Below are positions 15,055 to 24,085 of a DNA stretch of 35,739 bases, in pieces; positions within the stretch are counted from its first letter, which is position 1, and each line of letters opens with the position of its first letter. Under the pieces are notes generated by a model, which did not search any database, was not told the DNA's origin, and saw only the letters and a list, made by a program, of their open reading frames with translations. A program made the position numbers and the translations under genes. The DNA is from Verrucomicrobiota bacterium (GTDB taxonomy: Bacteria; Verrucomicrobiota; Verrucomicrobiia; Palsa-1439): contig PLTX01000031.1 in the NCBI GenBank assembly GCA_003164675.1, positions 1-35,739 of the forward strand, written 5' to 3'.

Positions 15055-16305
15055 ATGAAGACGACGAAACTATCAAACAAGAAGGCCACAGCTGTTTTTG
15101 CGGTTGTCTGCATTACCATCACCGGGACGTTCTGGAGCGCGAGCAACGCGTTCAGCAGCGATGCAGCACCCCCGGCAAATCTGTCACCCGCATTGCAGGA
15201 GGTCGTGAAGCTTGCCCAAGCCCATCTGGGTGACGGTGTCATTCTGGCGTACATCAAGAATTCAGGGGCGTCGTACACATTGAGTGCTGACGACATCCTG
15301 CAACTTAAAGAGCAGGGGGTCTCCCAAAATGTCATTACGGCGTTGCTCCAGAAAGGATCAGCCAGCGCTCCAGCGGCTCCCGCCAGCACAACTTCGGCGC
15401 CACCGTCGCCGCCATCCCAGTCCGAGGCGGCCGCGCCCAGCGCAACGACGACCGTAACTTCGACATCGGCTCCTCCGCCTTTGGCCGTGCCGCCGGATGT
15501 CGGGAGTTCAGCGCCGACAACCGCGTCCGTTGCGGCACCGGCTCCCGAACCTGCGGTGAGTTTTGATTATTTCCAACAGCAACTTTCACCCTACGGCTTG
15601 TGGATCAATGTGCCGGGATACGGCGAGTGCTGGCAGCCGTACGGACTTCCGTATGGCTGGCGTCCGTACTATGACAACGGATACTGGGTGTACACGGACG
15701 CGGGTTTATACTGGCAATCGGGTTATGCTTGGGGCGCAGTCCCGTTTCATTATGGCCGCTGGGCGTATGTGGGAGATTACGGCTGGATTTGGGCGCCAGC
15801 TTACGAATACGGGCCCGCATGGGTCATCTGGCGTCACAGCGGGGACTATGCGGGCTGGGCACCGCTGCCGTATGGCGCCGTGTTTGTGGACGGAGGCTGG
15901 GCGTGGCGCGGCCATCGATTTGCGGCGGAATACGACTTCGGTTTCGGCGAGTCGTTCTTCATATTCGTCGGCTACGGACACTTGTGGGAGCATGATTACC
16001 ACCACTACACCCTGCGCGGCGAAGGGTTGCACCATGCGTTTCGGGCGAGCGCGATCAACCGGTTTCATCGTGACGACCATGGCCGATTCATCCATGAAGG
16101 GTTGGATCGCGGGCACTTGGAACATCTGACGGGCCGGCCGATTACCGTAACACGACATGAAGAAGTCCGGGATCGTGAGCGCGAGGCGCTACGGGTTGAC
16201 CATGAGCGGGTCACGCATGGCGAACCTCGGGGCGAGCCGCGACGGGAAGGATCCACTGGCCGCGACCACGAACACGACCGCGACCATGACAGACAGGGGC
16301 CGTAG
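15055..16305 (+). CDS. Secreted YXWV/DUF6600-type protein with Tyr/Trp-rich domain
   Basis: The 416-residue protein has a signal peptide (MKTTKLSNKKATAVFAVVCI onward, cleavage probably near residue 33). A small helical domain follows at about 45-105 (LSPALQEVVKLAQAHLGDGV, then LKEQGVSQNVITALLQKG), then an Ala/Pro/Thr/Ser linker to about 180. The Tyr/Trp-rich domain (FDYFQQQLSPYGLWINVPGY, CWQPYG, WRPYYDNGYWVYTDAGLYW, YGWIWAPAYEYGPAWVIWR) matches the YXWV family. The tail is highly charged (HDRE). The function of the family is unknown, and a cell-surface or periplasmic structural role is likely. ATG 15055 was chosen for its signal peptide and the AAAGA before it. The frame is open to 14977 but that part is not signal-like. 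Confidence 0.85.
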   Translation: MKTTKLSNKKATAVFAVVCITITGTFWSASNAFSSDAAPPANLSPALQEVVKLAQAHLGDGVILAYIKNSGASYTLSADDILQLKEQGVSQNVITALLQKGSASAPAAPASTTSAPPSPPSQSEAAAPSATTTVTSTSAPPPLAVPPDVGSSAPTTASVAAPAPEPAVSFDYFQQQLSPYGLWINVPGYGECWQPYGLPYGWRPYYDNGYWVYTDAGLYWQSGYAWGAVPFHYGRWAYVGDYGWIWAPAYEYGPAWVIWRHSGDYAGWAPLPYGAVFVDGGWAWRGHRFAAEYDFGFGESFFIFVGYGHLWEHDYHHYTLRGEGLHHAFRASAINRFHRDDHGRFIHEGLDRGHLEHLTGRPITVTRHEEVRDREREALRVDHERVTHGEPRGEPRREGSTGRDHEHDRDHDRQGP

Positions 16306-16476
16306 TTCCGCCGTCCCGGTGGGATGACCGGCAAGAGGATTAAGAGGTACGAGCGCGCTCTTGGTGACGGTCGCGGTCGCCGATAGGCAGGGCGATTGTT
16401 AGCGACGGCACATCCTTTTCGCGATACTCTGCCTGTGTACCGTTGAGACCAAGAAGACCAGAAGAATCAAGACATT

Positions 16477-16869
16477 ATGTATCAACAACGAGTCGGTGCG
16501 CGGGCGGAATATCGTGAGCAGGAAAGCCAGCGAGTCAAAGACTCGGCCACACTCGCTCGCCGGTTCGGGCAATTGAAATCCCTGACGGTGGAGTTGACGT
16601 ACTACGATCCCGACCGTGTCAGCAAGGGCAGTGAACTCAAATACCAGGTCAACCTCAACGGCGCCAAGTCGGTGTTCCGGTTCAATTGCCCGAATGCGGA
16701 GTGCGTCCGCGGGGATTTCGATTTGTCGAAGGAATTGGCCAAGGCGATCGCGGCGCGCCAGACCAGTGTGAGCGGCGAGAAGACCTGCAGAGGTTGGCGC
16801 AGCAAGACCACCATCCAAACCGTCCGCTGCCACAACGTGCTGCGGTACAAGCTCACGCTGAAGTATTGA
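16477..16869 (+). CDS. Conserved hypothetical protein with four-cysteine (possible zinc) pattern
   Basis: The 130 residues include LTVELTYYDPD, FNCPNAECVRGDFDLSKELA, a KTCRGWRSK motif and TVRCHNVLRYKLTLKY at the end. The cysteines fall in a C-x4-C ... C ... C arrangement inside beta strands, suggesting a small zinc-stabilised domain. I recall similar unnamed proteins in soil bacteria but cannot give a function. It is 171 bases after the YXWV-type gene on the same strand. That gap (16306-16476) holds no clear promoter or gene. It is convergent with infA, whose stop lies 25 bases away. Confidence 0.75.
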   Translation: MYQQRVGARAEYREQESQRVKDSATLARRFGQLKSLTVELTYYDPDRVSKGSELKYQVNLNGAKSVFRFNCPNAECVRGDFDLSKELAKAIAARQTSVSGEKTCRGWRSKTTIQTVRCHNVLRYKLTLKY

Positions 16870-16894
16870 GAGTTGCCGCTGACGGTGTGGGCGG

Positions 16895-17107
16895 TTAGCT
16901 CAGGCGATAGACGATGCGGGCTTTGCTGAGGTCGTAGGGCGTCATTTCCAATTTCACCCGGTCGCCCACGGACAGGCGGATGAAACGTTTGCGCATTTTG
17001 CCGGAAATATGCGCGAGAACCTCGTGCTTGTTAATCAACTCGACGCGGAACATCGTGCCGGGCAGGACCTTGGTCACCGTGCCTTCCACATCCACCAATT
17101 GATCCAT
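16895..17107 (-). CDS. infA: Translation initiation factor IF-1
   Basis: The 70-residue S1/OB-fold protein shows the family signature: [61 protein letters not shown]-1 binds the 30S A site during initiation. I place the start at 17107 because AAAGGAA then lies seven bases before the ATG. An ATG two codons upstream (17113) would be too close to that site. The gene follows pckA on the same strand, with a structured 190-base gap between. It stands alone rather than in a ribosomal protein operon. Confidence 0.97.
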   Translation of the reverse strand: MDQLVDVEGTVTKVLPGTMFRVELINKHEVLAHISGKMRKRFIRLSVGDRVKLEMTPYDLSKARIVYRLS

Positions 17108-17130
17108 GATCATTTCCTTTCGGTTTTATG

Positions 17131-17239
17131 CCTGTCATGGTTTCCACGCAAGACGTGATGAACTTCGGCTGTCAAAGGACAGGCTTTGACTCCGGCTGCG
17201 AGAGTTCTCCCTACTTCGGAAGCCCTTCACTATGACAGG
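17131..17239 (-). other. Structured region between pckA and infA
   Basis: CCTGTCAT (17131-17138) and ATGACAGG (17232-17239) are perfect inverted copies about 90 bases apart. Between them a seven-base-pair hairpin is formed by GTCAAAG (17171-17177) and CTTTGAC (17184-17190) around GACAGG, which repeats part of the outer arm. No U-run follows. It could be the infA leader, a pckA 3' structure, or a dispersed repeat. Confidence 0.4.
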
Positions 17240-17296
17240 TTTCGCCGGCGATGCAAGAAGTGAATAGGGTTTCAATAACGCCGGTAGTCGGCCCCA

Positions 17297-18895
17297 TCAC
17301 ACCTTCGGGCCGGCCTCCCTGACTTCCGCAGGCGCGTCGCTGGCTTCTTCTTTGAAGTTCTTTTCGAACATAGTTGCCAGGTCACGCGCCTTCCGGTCGT
17401 ATGCAGCAGTGTCTTTCCATGTCTTGCGCGGCTCCAATACTTCGGACGGCACTTCTGGACAGGAAGCAGGCACCTGCATTCCGAAGATGGGATCCTGCTT
17501 CCTCTCGACGTTCTTCAGTTCCCCGTCCAAGACCGCTTTGACAATCGCACGGGTAACGGGGAGTTTGATGCGTTGACCGACGCCGTACGGTCCTCCACTC
17601 CAACCCGTGTTGACGAGCCAGACATCGACGGTGTGTTTGCTGATCCTATCGCCGAGAAGTTGGGCATAGGTGCTCGGAGGCAGCGCCATGAACGGGGCGC
17701 CGAAGCACGGACTAAATGTGGCCTGTGGCTCGGTCACGCCCGCCTCGGTCCCGGCGACCTTGGCAGTATAGCCTGAGAGGAAATGGTACATCGCCTGTTC
17801 GCGTGTCAGCTTCGCCACGGGCGGTAACACACCAAAGGCGTCACAGGTGAGCATGATGATGTTCTTTGGATGACCGGCGGTGCCGCGGCGGGTCATGTTG
17901 GGAATGTGACTGATGGGATAGGCCGCGCGGGTGTTTTCCGTGACCGAGTCGTCATCAAGATTGATGCGGCGGGTGCGCATGTCGATCATCACATTTTCGA
18001 GGATTGTACCGAAACGGCGGGTGGTCTCGAAAATCTCGGGCTCCTGCTCCTGTGACAGGCGGATGACCTTCGCATAGCAACCGCCCTCGAAGTTGAACAC
18101 GCCATGTTCGCTCCAGCCGTGTTCGTCGTCGCCGATCAAAGTGCGTTGCGGGTCGGCTGACAACGTGGTCTTGCCTGTGCCCGACAAGCCAAAGAAAATG
18201 GCCACGTCCGTTTCGTCCTGACCGTAGTTGGCGGAGCAATGCATGGGGAGCACGCCCCGTCCCGGCAGCAGATAATTCATAATGGTGAAGACCGACTTTT
18301 TCATTTCACCGAGATAAGCGGTGCCGCCGATCAACACCAGTTTTCGTCCGAAGTCCAGCATCACGAACGCGTCCGACCGGGTCCCGTCGACCTCCGGATC
18401 GGCATGGAACCCGGGCGCGTGCAGGACAGTGAACTCCGGCACATGACGCTTCAACTTGGGCGAAGAGAGTTCTCGGATGAACATCGTTCGGGCGAACAAC
18501 GCGCCGACCGCCCGCTCGGAGACGATCCGAATCGGGGTGCGATAACGACCGTCGGCGCCGACGTAACAACTCTCGATGAAAACGTCTTTCCCCTGCAAAT
18601 AGCCGCATACACGCAGCCATAGCGTCTGGAACTTCACGGGATCAAACGGCCGGTTGACCTTGCCCCACCAAATCTTGTTCTCGCTGGACGGCTCACGCAC
18701 GAGAAACTTGTCCTTTGGCAATCGGCCCGTATAGGGGGTTGTCTTCACCACGAACGGCCCCAGGTGACTGAGCAATCCCTCTCGACGGCGGATGGCCCAT
18801 TCGTACAACTCCGGCGTTGGCAAATCCCAGTAAGCTTCGCCGAGATTCTCCAGTCTCAGTTGCTGCAAACTCTCTTGCTTTTCGTCCGTTTTCAT
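17297..18895 (-). CDS. pckA: Phosphoenolpyruvate carboxykinase (ATP)
   Basis: PckA converts oxaloacetate and ATP to PEP, CO2 and ADP, the entry to gluconeogenesis. The 532-residue length is typical of the ATP-type enzyme. Motifs are the [10 protein letters not shown] region, [20 protein letters not shown], the kinase P-loop [34 protein letters not shown] and the C-terminal [15 protein letters not shown] chose ATG 18895 (MKTDEKQ). The frame stays open to 18967 but would overlap dps. The gene lies 29 bases after the dps stop and may be read with it. A gluconeogenic enzyme fits an organism using C2/C3 products, such as those from the BMC, though that link is inference. Confidence 0.97.
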   Translation of the reverse strand: MKTDEKQESLQQLRLENLGEAYWDLPTPELYEWAIRRREGLLSHLGPFVVKTTPYTGRLPKDKFLVREPSSENKIWWGKVNRPFDPVKFQTLWLRVCGYLQGKDVFIESCYVGADGRYRTPIRIVSERAVGALFARTMFIRELSSPKLKRHVPEFTVLHAPGFHADPEVDGTRSDAFVMLDFGRKLVLIGGTAYLGEMKKSVFTIMNYLLPGRGVLPMHCSANYGQDETDVAIFFGLSGTGKTTLSADPQRTLIGDDEHGWSEHGVFNFEGGCYAKVIRLSQEQEPEIFETTRRFGTILENVMIDMRTRRINLDDDSVTENTRAAYPISHIPNMTRRGTAGHPKNIIMLTCDAFGVLPPVAKLTREQAMYHFLSGYTAKVAGTEAGVTEPQATFSPCFGAPFMALPPSTYAQLLGDRISKHTVDVWLVNTGWSGGPYGVGQRIKLPVTRAIVKAVLDGELKNVERKQDPIFGMQVPASCPEVPSEVLEPRKTWKDTAAYDRKARDLATMFEKNFKEEASDAPAEVREAGPKV

Positions 18896-18924
18896 TTTCG
18901 TCTGATTTCTCGTAAGCGCTTCTG

Positions 18925-19446
18925 CTATTCTGATGCTTGGTAGTGGGCCTCCACAAACCACAGCCATTTGTCGATGCCCCGTGAAACCTCGGTGAACAGG
19001 TCGGCAGTGTCAGCATCGTCCAGGTCCGTGGCCTCGTCAATCGAACTGCGGATTTCATGGCCAAATGTCGATAGCGCCTTGGCGACGGCGTTGACATGGG
19101 CCGCGCCTTCGGCGATGGCGAGAGGGTATTCCTCCAGCCGCGACCGGGTCGCCACGACGCGCGCCGTGCCTTCGGCAATACCTCCCAGTTGCACGCCGCG
19201 CTCAGCGATCAGATCGACATAGCCCGCAACGGCCTCGTTGATCTTGTCGAACAACTCGTGGAGGCCAATGAAGTTCGGACCTTTCACATTCCAATGCGCC
19301 TGCTTCATCTGCAATTGGAGATCGATGGCATCGGCCAGTCGGCGATTCAGCAACGCGCTCAACTCTCGTCGCGCATTTTGTGGAATATCATTCTCGGTTT
19401 CATACAACTCCGGCGCTTTTGGATTTTCCATGGTGCTTCGTTTCAT
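18925..19446 (-). CDS. dps: Dps-family ferritin-like DNA protection protein
   Basis: The 173-residue protein has the Dps four-helix fold with the inter-subunit ferroxidase signature: [20 protein letters not shown], then a [14 protein letters not shown] helix with conserved Asp/Glu. Dps forms dodecamers that bind DNA, oxidise Fe(II) with peroxide and store iron. The N-terminal tail is short and carries few lysines, so DNA binding may be weak. A clear AAGGA lies seven bases before ATG 19446. A longer frame to 19470 lacks such support. The intergenic region 19447-19657 upstream shows no OxyR/PerR-like site that I can identify. Confidence 0.95.
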   Translation of the reverse strand: MKRSTMENPKAPELYETENDIPQNARRELSALLNRRLADAIDLQLQMKQAHWNVKGPNFIGLHELFDKINEAVAGYVDLIAERGVQLGGIAEGTARVVATRSRLEEYPLAIAEGAAHVNAVAKALSTFGHEIRSSIDEATDLDDADTADLFTEVSRGIDKWLWFVEAHYQASE

Positions 19447-19657
19447 GACTCGATCCTTTCTGTTTTTCACAAACTATTTACGGTTCTCTCTACGATACGT
19501 GCGGTGACCTTGCTCCGGTTCGTGGAGTTCTCGCAGCGCTGAAAACTCTGATTCTGAGCCTTTGTCGCCTGGGCCACAGTTCCGTATGCGCCTGACGGCA
19601 CACAGCAACCGTAGTATCGAGCGGTGAGCGGCCACCCACGGTCGCGGCGAAATCCCC

Positions 19658-19900
19658 TTACGCGCCCTCGGAAACCTGGATTACTCGTCCGGCCAACTCC
19701 TTGCCGTTGAGTTGGTCAATGACTCTTCGTGCCTCCTGCACCGTCGCCATCTCCACGAATCCGATTGCCTTCGACACGCGCGTAGTTCCATTCGTGACCA
19801 CGTCGCAGTTGATGACTCGGCCCACTCTCTCGAACAGTCTCTGCAACTCAGCGTCCGTTGTGCTGATCGGCAGGCGGTGGACATGTAGCTTCGTTGTCAT
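19658..19900 (-). CDS. Single-RRM RNA-binding protein
   Basis: This is an 80-residue RNA recognition motif alone: RNP2 is KLHVHRLP, RNP1 is KAIGFVEM, with the usual helix QEARRVIDQLNGKELAGRVI. Bacterial RRM proteins of this size (Rbp type) are common in cyanobacteria, verrucomicrobia and planctomycetes, and often respond to cold or stress. The RNP1 octamer has Ala-Ile in place of the usual aromatic-bearing GFGF, so one stacking contact may be lost. It is preceded by a strong palindrome at 19951-19972. Confidence 0.92.
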   Translation of the reverse strand: MTTKLHVHRLPISTTDAELQRLFERVGRVINCDVVTNGTTRVSKAIGFVEMATVQEARRVIDQLNGKELAGRVIQVSEGA

Positions 19901-19938
19901 ACGTCGCTGTCGCTCGTGTTAGTGACAATGGCAAATGG

Positions 19939-19972
19939 GGCGATTCTTCGCCATGGGGTGTTTACCCCATGG
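19939..19972. promoter_or_regulatory. Double hairpin upstream of the RRM gene
   Basis: CCATGGGGT (19951-19959) and ACCCCATGG (19964-19972) form a perfect nine-base-pair stem around GTTT. A smaller GGCGA/TCGCC stem at 19939-19952 overlaps its base, so the two may be alternatives. Neither is followed by a T-run on either strand. The site is about 50 bases before the RRM start and after the histidine kinase gene. The remainder of 19901-20149 shows no gene. Confidence 0.45.
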
Positions 19973-20149
19973 TGCGCGGATGACGTATTCCCGGGGCTCT
20001 GGAACCATGGGAACAGGAAATGTTGCTCAACGCCGGGATGTCTTCACCCCCACCTCCCGGAAGCAAATCCTGTTTGCGTTAGGCGGTGGGTGCCCGTCTG
20101 GCATACCATCAAGAAGCGTGCAAGGGCCGCCATCGTGGAAACCACTAAT

Positions 20150-23100
20150 TCAGCCCGGGGTGTGGCGACGAGCCTCACCAGCAAATCGTGAGCGTGGCTG
20201 GGTATAGACACAGGCCACGGTGGCACCGGCGCCACGCTTGCTCTCAATGCTCAGCGAGCCGCCAATCGCCTGCGCCCGGTACTTCATGCTGCGCATCCCG
20301 ATGCCTTCCTTGAAACCTCGTCCTTTCGAGAACCCGGAGCCGCTGTCCCTGATCCGAAGCGTAAGGCTGTTCTTCTTCCAACCGAGATGAATCCACACGC
20401 GCGCAGCTTTGCCATGATGGATCGCATTGCTGATGGTTTCCTGCGCAATCCGGTACAAGTGTGTGGCGACCGTCTTGTCTGCCAGCCGCACGGGCTGTTG
20501 ACACCGGACAACGCATGATATTGCAAACAGTCGTTCCATCGACAAGCCGAGGTTCTTCAGGGCCACACCAAGATCGTTGCGTTCCAACTCGACCGGACAC
20601 AACACATGCGCCAGATCACGGGCCTCACAAATCGTCTTGGTGATCAATTGGCCGATCTCCGCCGCCGTAGCGGCCTCGGGCAGGCCTCGCGCCACCACGC
20701 TCTGCGCAACCGTCCTCCACAGAAAGCTGATTCCCGCGAGTTGCTGGCAGACGCCGTCGTGCAAATTCTGCCCGATTATCCTCTGTTCGCGGCTACTGGC
20801 CTCGATAACCGCCTGCTCCAGCCCCTTCCGCTCGGTGATGTCGCGGCACAGTGCAACAATTCGCAGCGTTCCCTGGGTTTTCTCCACTGTCGCATTGATC
20901 TCAATGGGAGTGACCTTGCCATGAGAATCCACGTGGCCGATTTCCAGATTTCTGATGTACCCGTTCTTGAGGCACGTCCTGACCGCCTGGGCATTCCTTT
21001 TCTTGTCGGCAGCGGCAGTCCATTCAACAACCCTTCTGCCGCGTATCTGATCAAGATCACGGTGTCCGGTGAGACGGACATATTCCGCGTTTGCATCAAG
21101 GACCCGGCCTTTTGAGTCAATAATGACAAAGCCGGTATCGGTCGTTTCAACCAGTGCCCGGTATTGCGCCTCGCTCTTCTGCAACGCTTCCTCCGCCCGC
21201 TTCCGCTCGGTGATGTCACGGGTAATGGCGGAAACTCCGGTAACTTGGCCCCTGTCATTCTTGATAGGAGAGACGGTGATTGAGACATCGACCGGAAATC
21301 CACCCTTCCCGAGGCGTACTGTTTCATAGTGTTGTATGTGCTCGCCGCATAGGACCTTCTTCCGAAACCTTTCTGCCTCACCTCTGCGGTTGCGCGGGAC
21401 GAGGACGGAAACAGGTCGTCCCAGGATTTCCTCGGCGGCATAGTTGTAAAGCCGTTGCGCCCCTGCATTCCAACTGGTGATTGTTCCATCGGGATCCCCG
21501 CTGGTTATCGCGTCGTCCGAGTACTCCACGATTGCCGCCAGATGCCGCCGTGACTTTTCAGCCGATTTCCTTTCCGTGATATCCTGCTTGATGGCAATGA
21601 AGTGGCTGATCTCGCCTGCGGCATCGCGCACCGGGGTAATGGTCAGCTCCTCGGTGTACAGGTTGCCATCCTTGCGTTTGTTGACCAGTTCCCCGTGCCA
21701 AACCTGCCCGGAGCGCACGGTCTGCCACAGGTTTTGGTAGAAAGTCTCGTCGTGTTGGCCAGATTTGAGCACACGCAGGTCCTTGCCGATCACCTCAGAG
21801 AGTTCGTATCCAGTCAACTCCGTGAAGGCTGGGTTAACCCAGACGACGTGGCCTTCGCGGTCGTAAACGACGATGCCGTTGGCTGCGGCTTCCAGCGCTG
21901 TGCTCTGCAATCGCATGGCCACGTTCGCTTCCGCCAGTTCCGCGGTGCGCTGCCGTACGCGCTGCTCCAGCATCTCTTGCGCGCGCTTCTGGTCGTCGAT
22001 ATCGGCCGCGCAGCCGAACCAGCACACGATTCGTCCGTCCTTGTTCTTGATGGGCAGCGCGCGGGCCACATGCCACCGGTAGCTGCCATCCGACGCCCGC
22101 CGTAATCGGTACTCCGCTTGGTAAATGTCCCCGCCGGCCACGTCGCTTTTCACCTTTTGCATCACGCGGCCCGCGTCGTCCGGGTGCAACGCCTTCATCC
22201 AGCCGTTCCCACGGGTCTCTTCCGGTGTCTGCCCTGTGTATTCGTACCAGCGGCCATTGCACTCCGTCGTTTCCCCACGGTCGTTCGTCCTCCAGACGAG
22301 TTGGGGAATCGCTTCGGCCATGAGACGATAGCGTTCTTCACTCTCTCGCAACGCTTCCTCCGACTGCTTGCGCGCGGTGATATCGGTCACCACACCATTC
22401 AGGCAACGAAGACCAGCCGGTGACTGCGAGATGGTAACGCTGTTGCGCACCCACCGGATTGCGCCGTCAGGCAGAACAATGCGGTACTCTTCATCCTCGG
22501 AGGCCGACTGGCCGGTCAGCAACCGATCTATTGCTTGAGCGGCGCGAGGGCGATCTTCAGGATGAAGGATGCTCAGCCATCGCCCCCGTCCCGCGCGAAA
22601 AAACTCTGCTGGTCGCCCGAGGATCCGTTCCACCGCCGGCGAATTGTAGCGGTAGGAAAACCGACCATCGGAATCAAATTGACCGCTCCAAATATAGTCT
22701 GACACCGTGGCAAGCACCCGCTGCAGTTCCGCCTGGGCCTGTTGCAGTGTTTCCTCCGACTGCTTGCGCGCGGTGATATCGCTCACCACACCGTTTACAA
22801 AACGACGCCCATCCGTCTCTTGTGACAGAGTAACGCTGTCGCGCACCCACCGGATCGTGCCATCGGGCAGGACAATGCGGTACTCTTCTTCCGCGAAGGC
22901 CCACTGGCCGGTCCGCAACCGGGCGAATGCCTGTGCCAGGCGAGGGCGATCTTCAGCGTGGACAGCGCTCAGCCATCGCTCCCGGCCCGCCAGGAAAAAC
23001 AGCGGTGACCGCCCGAGGATCCGCTCTGCCGCCGGCGAATAGTAGTGGTAAAAAAACCGACCATCGGAATCAAATTCACCACTATAGATACAATCCGACA

Positions 23101-23527
23101 CTGCGGCGAGCACTCGGCGCAGTTCCATCTCGCTCTCCTGTACTGCCTCCTCCGCCCGCTTGCGCGCAGTAATGTCTGCATAAAGACCCAGTATCCCGAT
23201 GACCTCACCCTTGCTGTCTCGCAGGGGTGCGCTCCACAGGTTGGTATCGACCAGCGAGCCGTCCTTTCGAACGCGGCGCACATCGAGCGGGCTGATGCTT
23301 TCGCCCTTCAGGTCACGTTCAATCCGATCATAAACTTCCTGGCGGTGCTCTTCCGGGACAATGGGGAGGAAGCGTCCCAGCACCTCGGACTCGGTCCAGC
23401 CAAACATGCGTGAGGCGGATGGGCTCCACATGATCACGCATCCTTGTTTGTCCACGGCATGAATTGCCAATAATGGCGCCTGCAGCAAAGCTTCCAGCGC
23501 TGGTGCGGTCAAAGATTCCTTCTTCAT
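20150..23527 (-). CDS. Seven-PAS sensor histidine kinase (NarX/HisKA_3 type)
   Basis: The 1125-residue protein is soluble, with no membrane segment. It has seven PAS/PAC units, most ending in a DITxRK/ER-type motif: about residues 8-130, 139-259, 271-391, 395-525, 550-675, 678-800 and 805-925. A short coiled coil (EQRVRQRTAELAEAN) lies before the fifth. The kinase core has the HisKA_3 box with the phosphorylated His in NLHDGVCQQLAG, then HATPase with NAIHHGKA, DSGSGF and GIGMRSM. PAS 2 and 3 are close copies. Such kinases sense cytoplasmic redox, light or ligand signals. No partner response regulator lies nearby, so this is an orphan kinase. The ATG at 23527 lacks a strong ribosome site. Confidence 0.95.
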   Translation of the reverse strand: MKKESLTAPALEALLQAPLLAIHAVDKQGCVIMWSPSASRMFGWTESEVLGRFLPIVPEEHRQEVYDRIERDLKGESISPLDVRRVRKDGSLVDTNLWSAPLRDSKGEVIGILGLYADITARKRAEEAVQESEMELRRVLAAVSDCIYSGEFDSDGRFFYHYYSPAAERILGRSPLFFLAGRERWLSAVHAEDRPRLAQAFARLRTGQWAFAEEEYRIVLPDGTIRWVRDSVTLSQETDGRRFVNGVVSDITARKQSEETLQQAQAELQRVLATVSDYIWSGQFDSDGRFSYRYNSPAVERILGRPAEFFRAGRGRWLSILHPEDRPRAAQAIDRLLTGQSASEDEEYRIVLPDGAIRWVRNSVTISQSPAGLRCLNGVVTDITARKQSEEALRESEERYRLMAEAIPQLVWRTNDRGETTECNGRWYEYTGQTPEETRGNGWMKALHPDDAGRVMQKVKSDVAGGDIYQAEYRLRRASDGSYRWHVARALPIKNKDGRIVCWFGCAADIDDQKRAQEMLEQRVRQRTAELAEANVAMRLQSTALEAAANGIVVYDREGHVVWVNPAFTELTGYELSEVIGKDLRVLKSGQHDETFYQNLWQTVRSGQVWHGELVNKRKDGNLYTEELTITPVRDAAGEISHFIAIKQDITERKSAEKSRRHLAAIVEYSDDAITSGDPDGTITSWNAGAQRLYNYAAEEILGRPVSVLVPRNRRGEAERFRKKVLCGEHIQHYETVRLGKGGFPVDVSITVSPIKNDRGQVTGVSAITRDITERKRAEEALQKSEAQYRALVETTDTGFVIIDSKGRVLDANAEYVRLTGHRDLDQIRGRRVVEWTAAADKKRNAQAVRTCLKNGYIRNLEIGHVDSHGKVTPIEINATVEKTQGTLRIVALCRDITERKGLEQAVIEASSREQRIIGQNLHDGVCQQLAGISFLWRTVAQSVVARGLPEAATAAEIGQLITKTICEARDLAHVLCPVELERNDLGVALKNLGLSMERLFAISCVVRCQQPVRLADKTVATHLYRIAQETISNAIHHGKAARVWIHLGWKKNSLTLRIRDSGSGFSKGRGFKEGIGMRSMKYRAQAIGGSLSIESKRGAGATVACVYTQPRSRFAGEARRHTPG

Positions 23528-23888
23528 AGGTAGGTCCCGCCTCTTGTCAAAGTCAACTCCTCACCGCGCCGGGGGTCAAGCAAATTGACTCCGCGCAGGC
23601 AAGGCAGCGCCGTCTCGCGCCCAGCAACGCGTCGTGTTTTCCACTGCAACTGATAGCGGCTTGCACGATGGGAAAACTGTGGGTACGACGATAGGTCTCG
23701 GGGACTTGTCGCGTAAAACTGCTTATCCGCTTGGGTCCAACGAGTGGTCTTGCGCGGCTCCGACAAGTGCCAAGAAGTGCCAAATCTGTTGCTGGATGGC
23801 GCCAGATGGTGCTCGGAAGCGCCAGAAGCCATCGTCCGGCGAAGTGCCTTGTCGTGCGTGAGTTGCCCCGGTTTTCAAGGAAAACAAG
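23528..23888. other. Intergenic region between histidine kinase and tRNA-Arg
   Basis: About 360 bases hold no gene I can support. The short frames present have no family features, and several read across the tRNA. Because it flanks a tRNA 3' end, I looked for an integrase, att-like repeat of the tRNA end, or phage genes, and saw none. TTGACT (- strand, near 23560) could be part of the kinase promoter, but the -10 match is poor. Confidence 0.5.
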
Positions 23889-23965
23889 TGGCGCGCCCAG
23901 CAGGAGTTGAACCTGCAACCTTTGGTTCCGTAGACCAACGCTCTATCCAATTGAGCTATGGGCGC
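23889..23965 (-). tRNA. tRNA-Arg(ACG)
   Basis: This is a full cloverleaf on the - strand. The acceptor GCGCCCA (from 23965) pairs with TGGGCGC. The D-arm GCTC...GAGC is followed by anticodon stem TTGGT/ACCAA with loop CTACGGA (anticodon ACG). The T-arm is GCAGG-TTCAACT-CCTGC, the discriminator is G and CCA is encoded (23889-23891). The A34 is expected to be changed to inosine to read CGU, CGC and CGA codons. Confidence 0.97.
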
Positions 23966-24085
23966 ACCCGCCAAAGAAATGCGTACAAGACTATAGGCGC
24001 AGGATGCGGACTCGGCAACGAAAAATCGGTGAGCCGAAGAATTCGACTTTTGGCGGGGAAATGGTTCGGTAGGCGCGGGCGCTCG

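Noticed and set aside
23528-23965. Integrated element at tRNA-Arg
   Set aside because: I looked for an integrase, a repeated tRNA 3' end and phage genes on both sides and found none.
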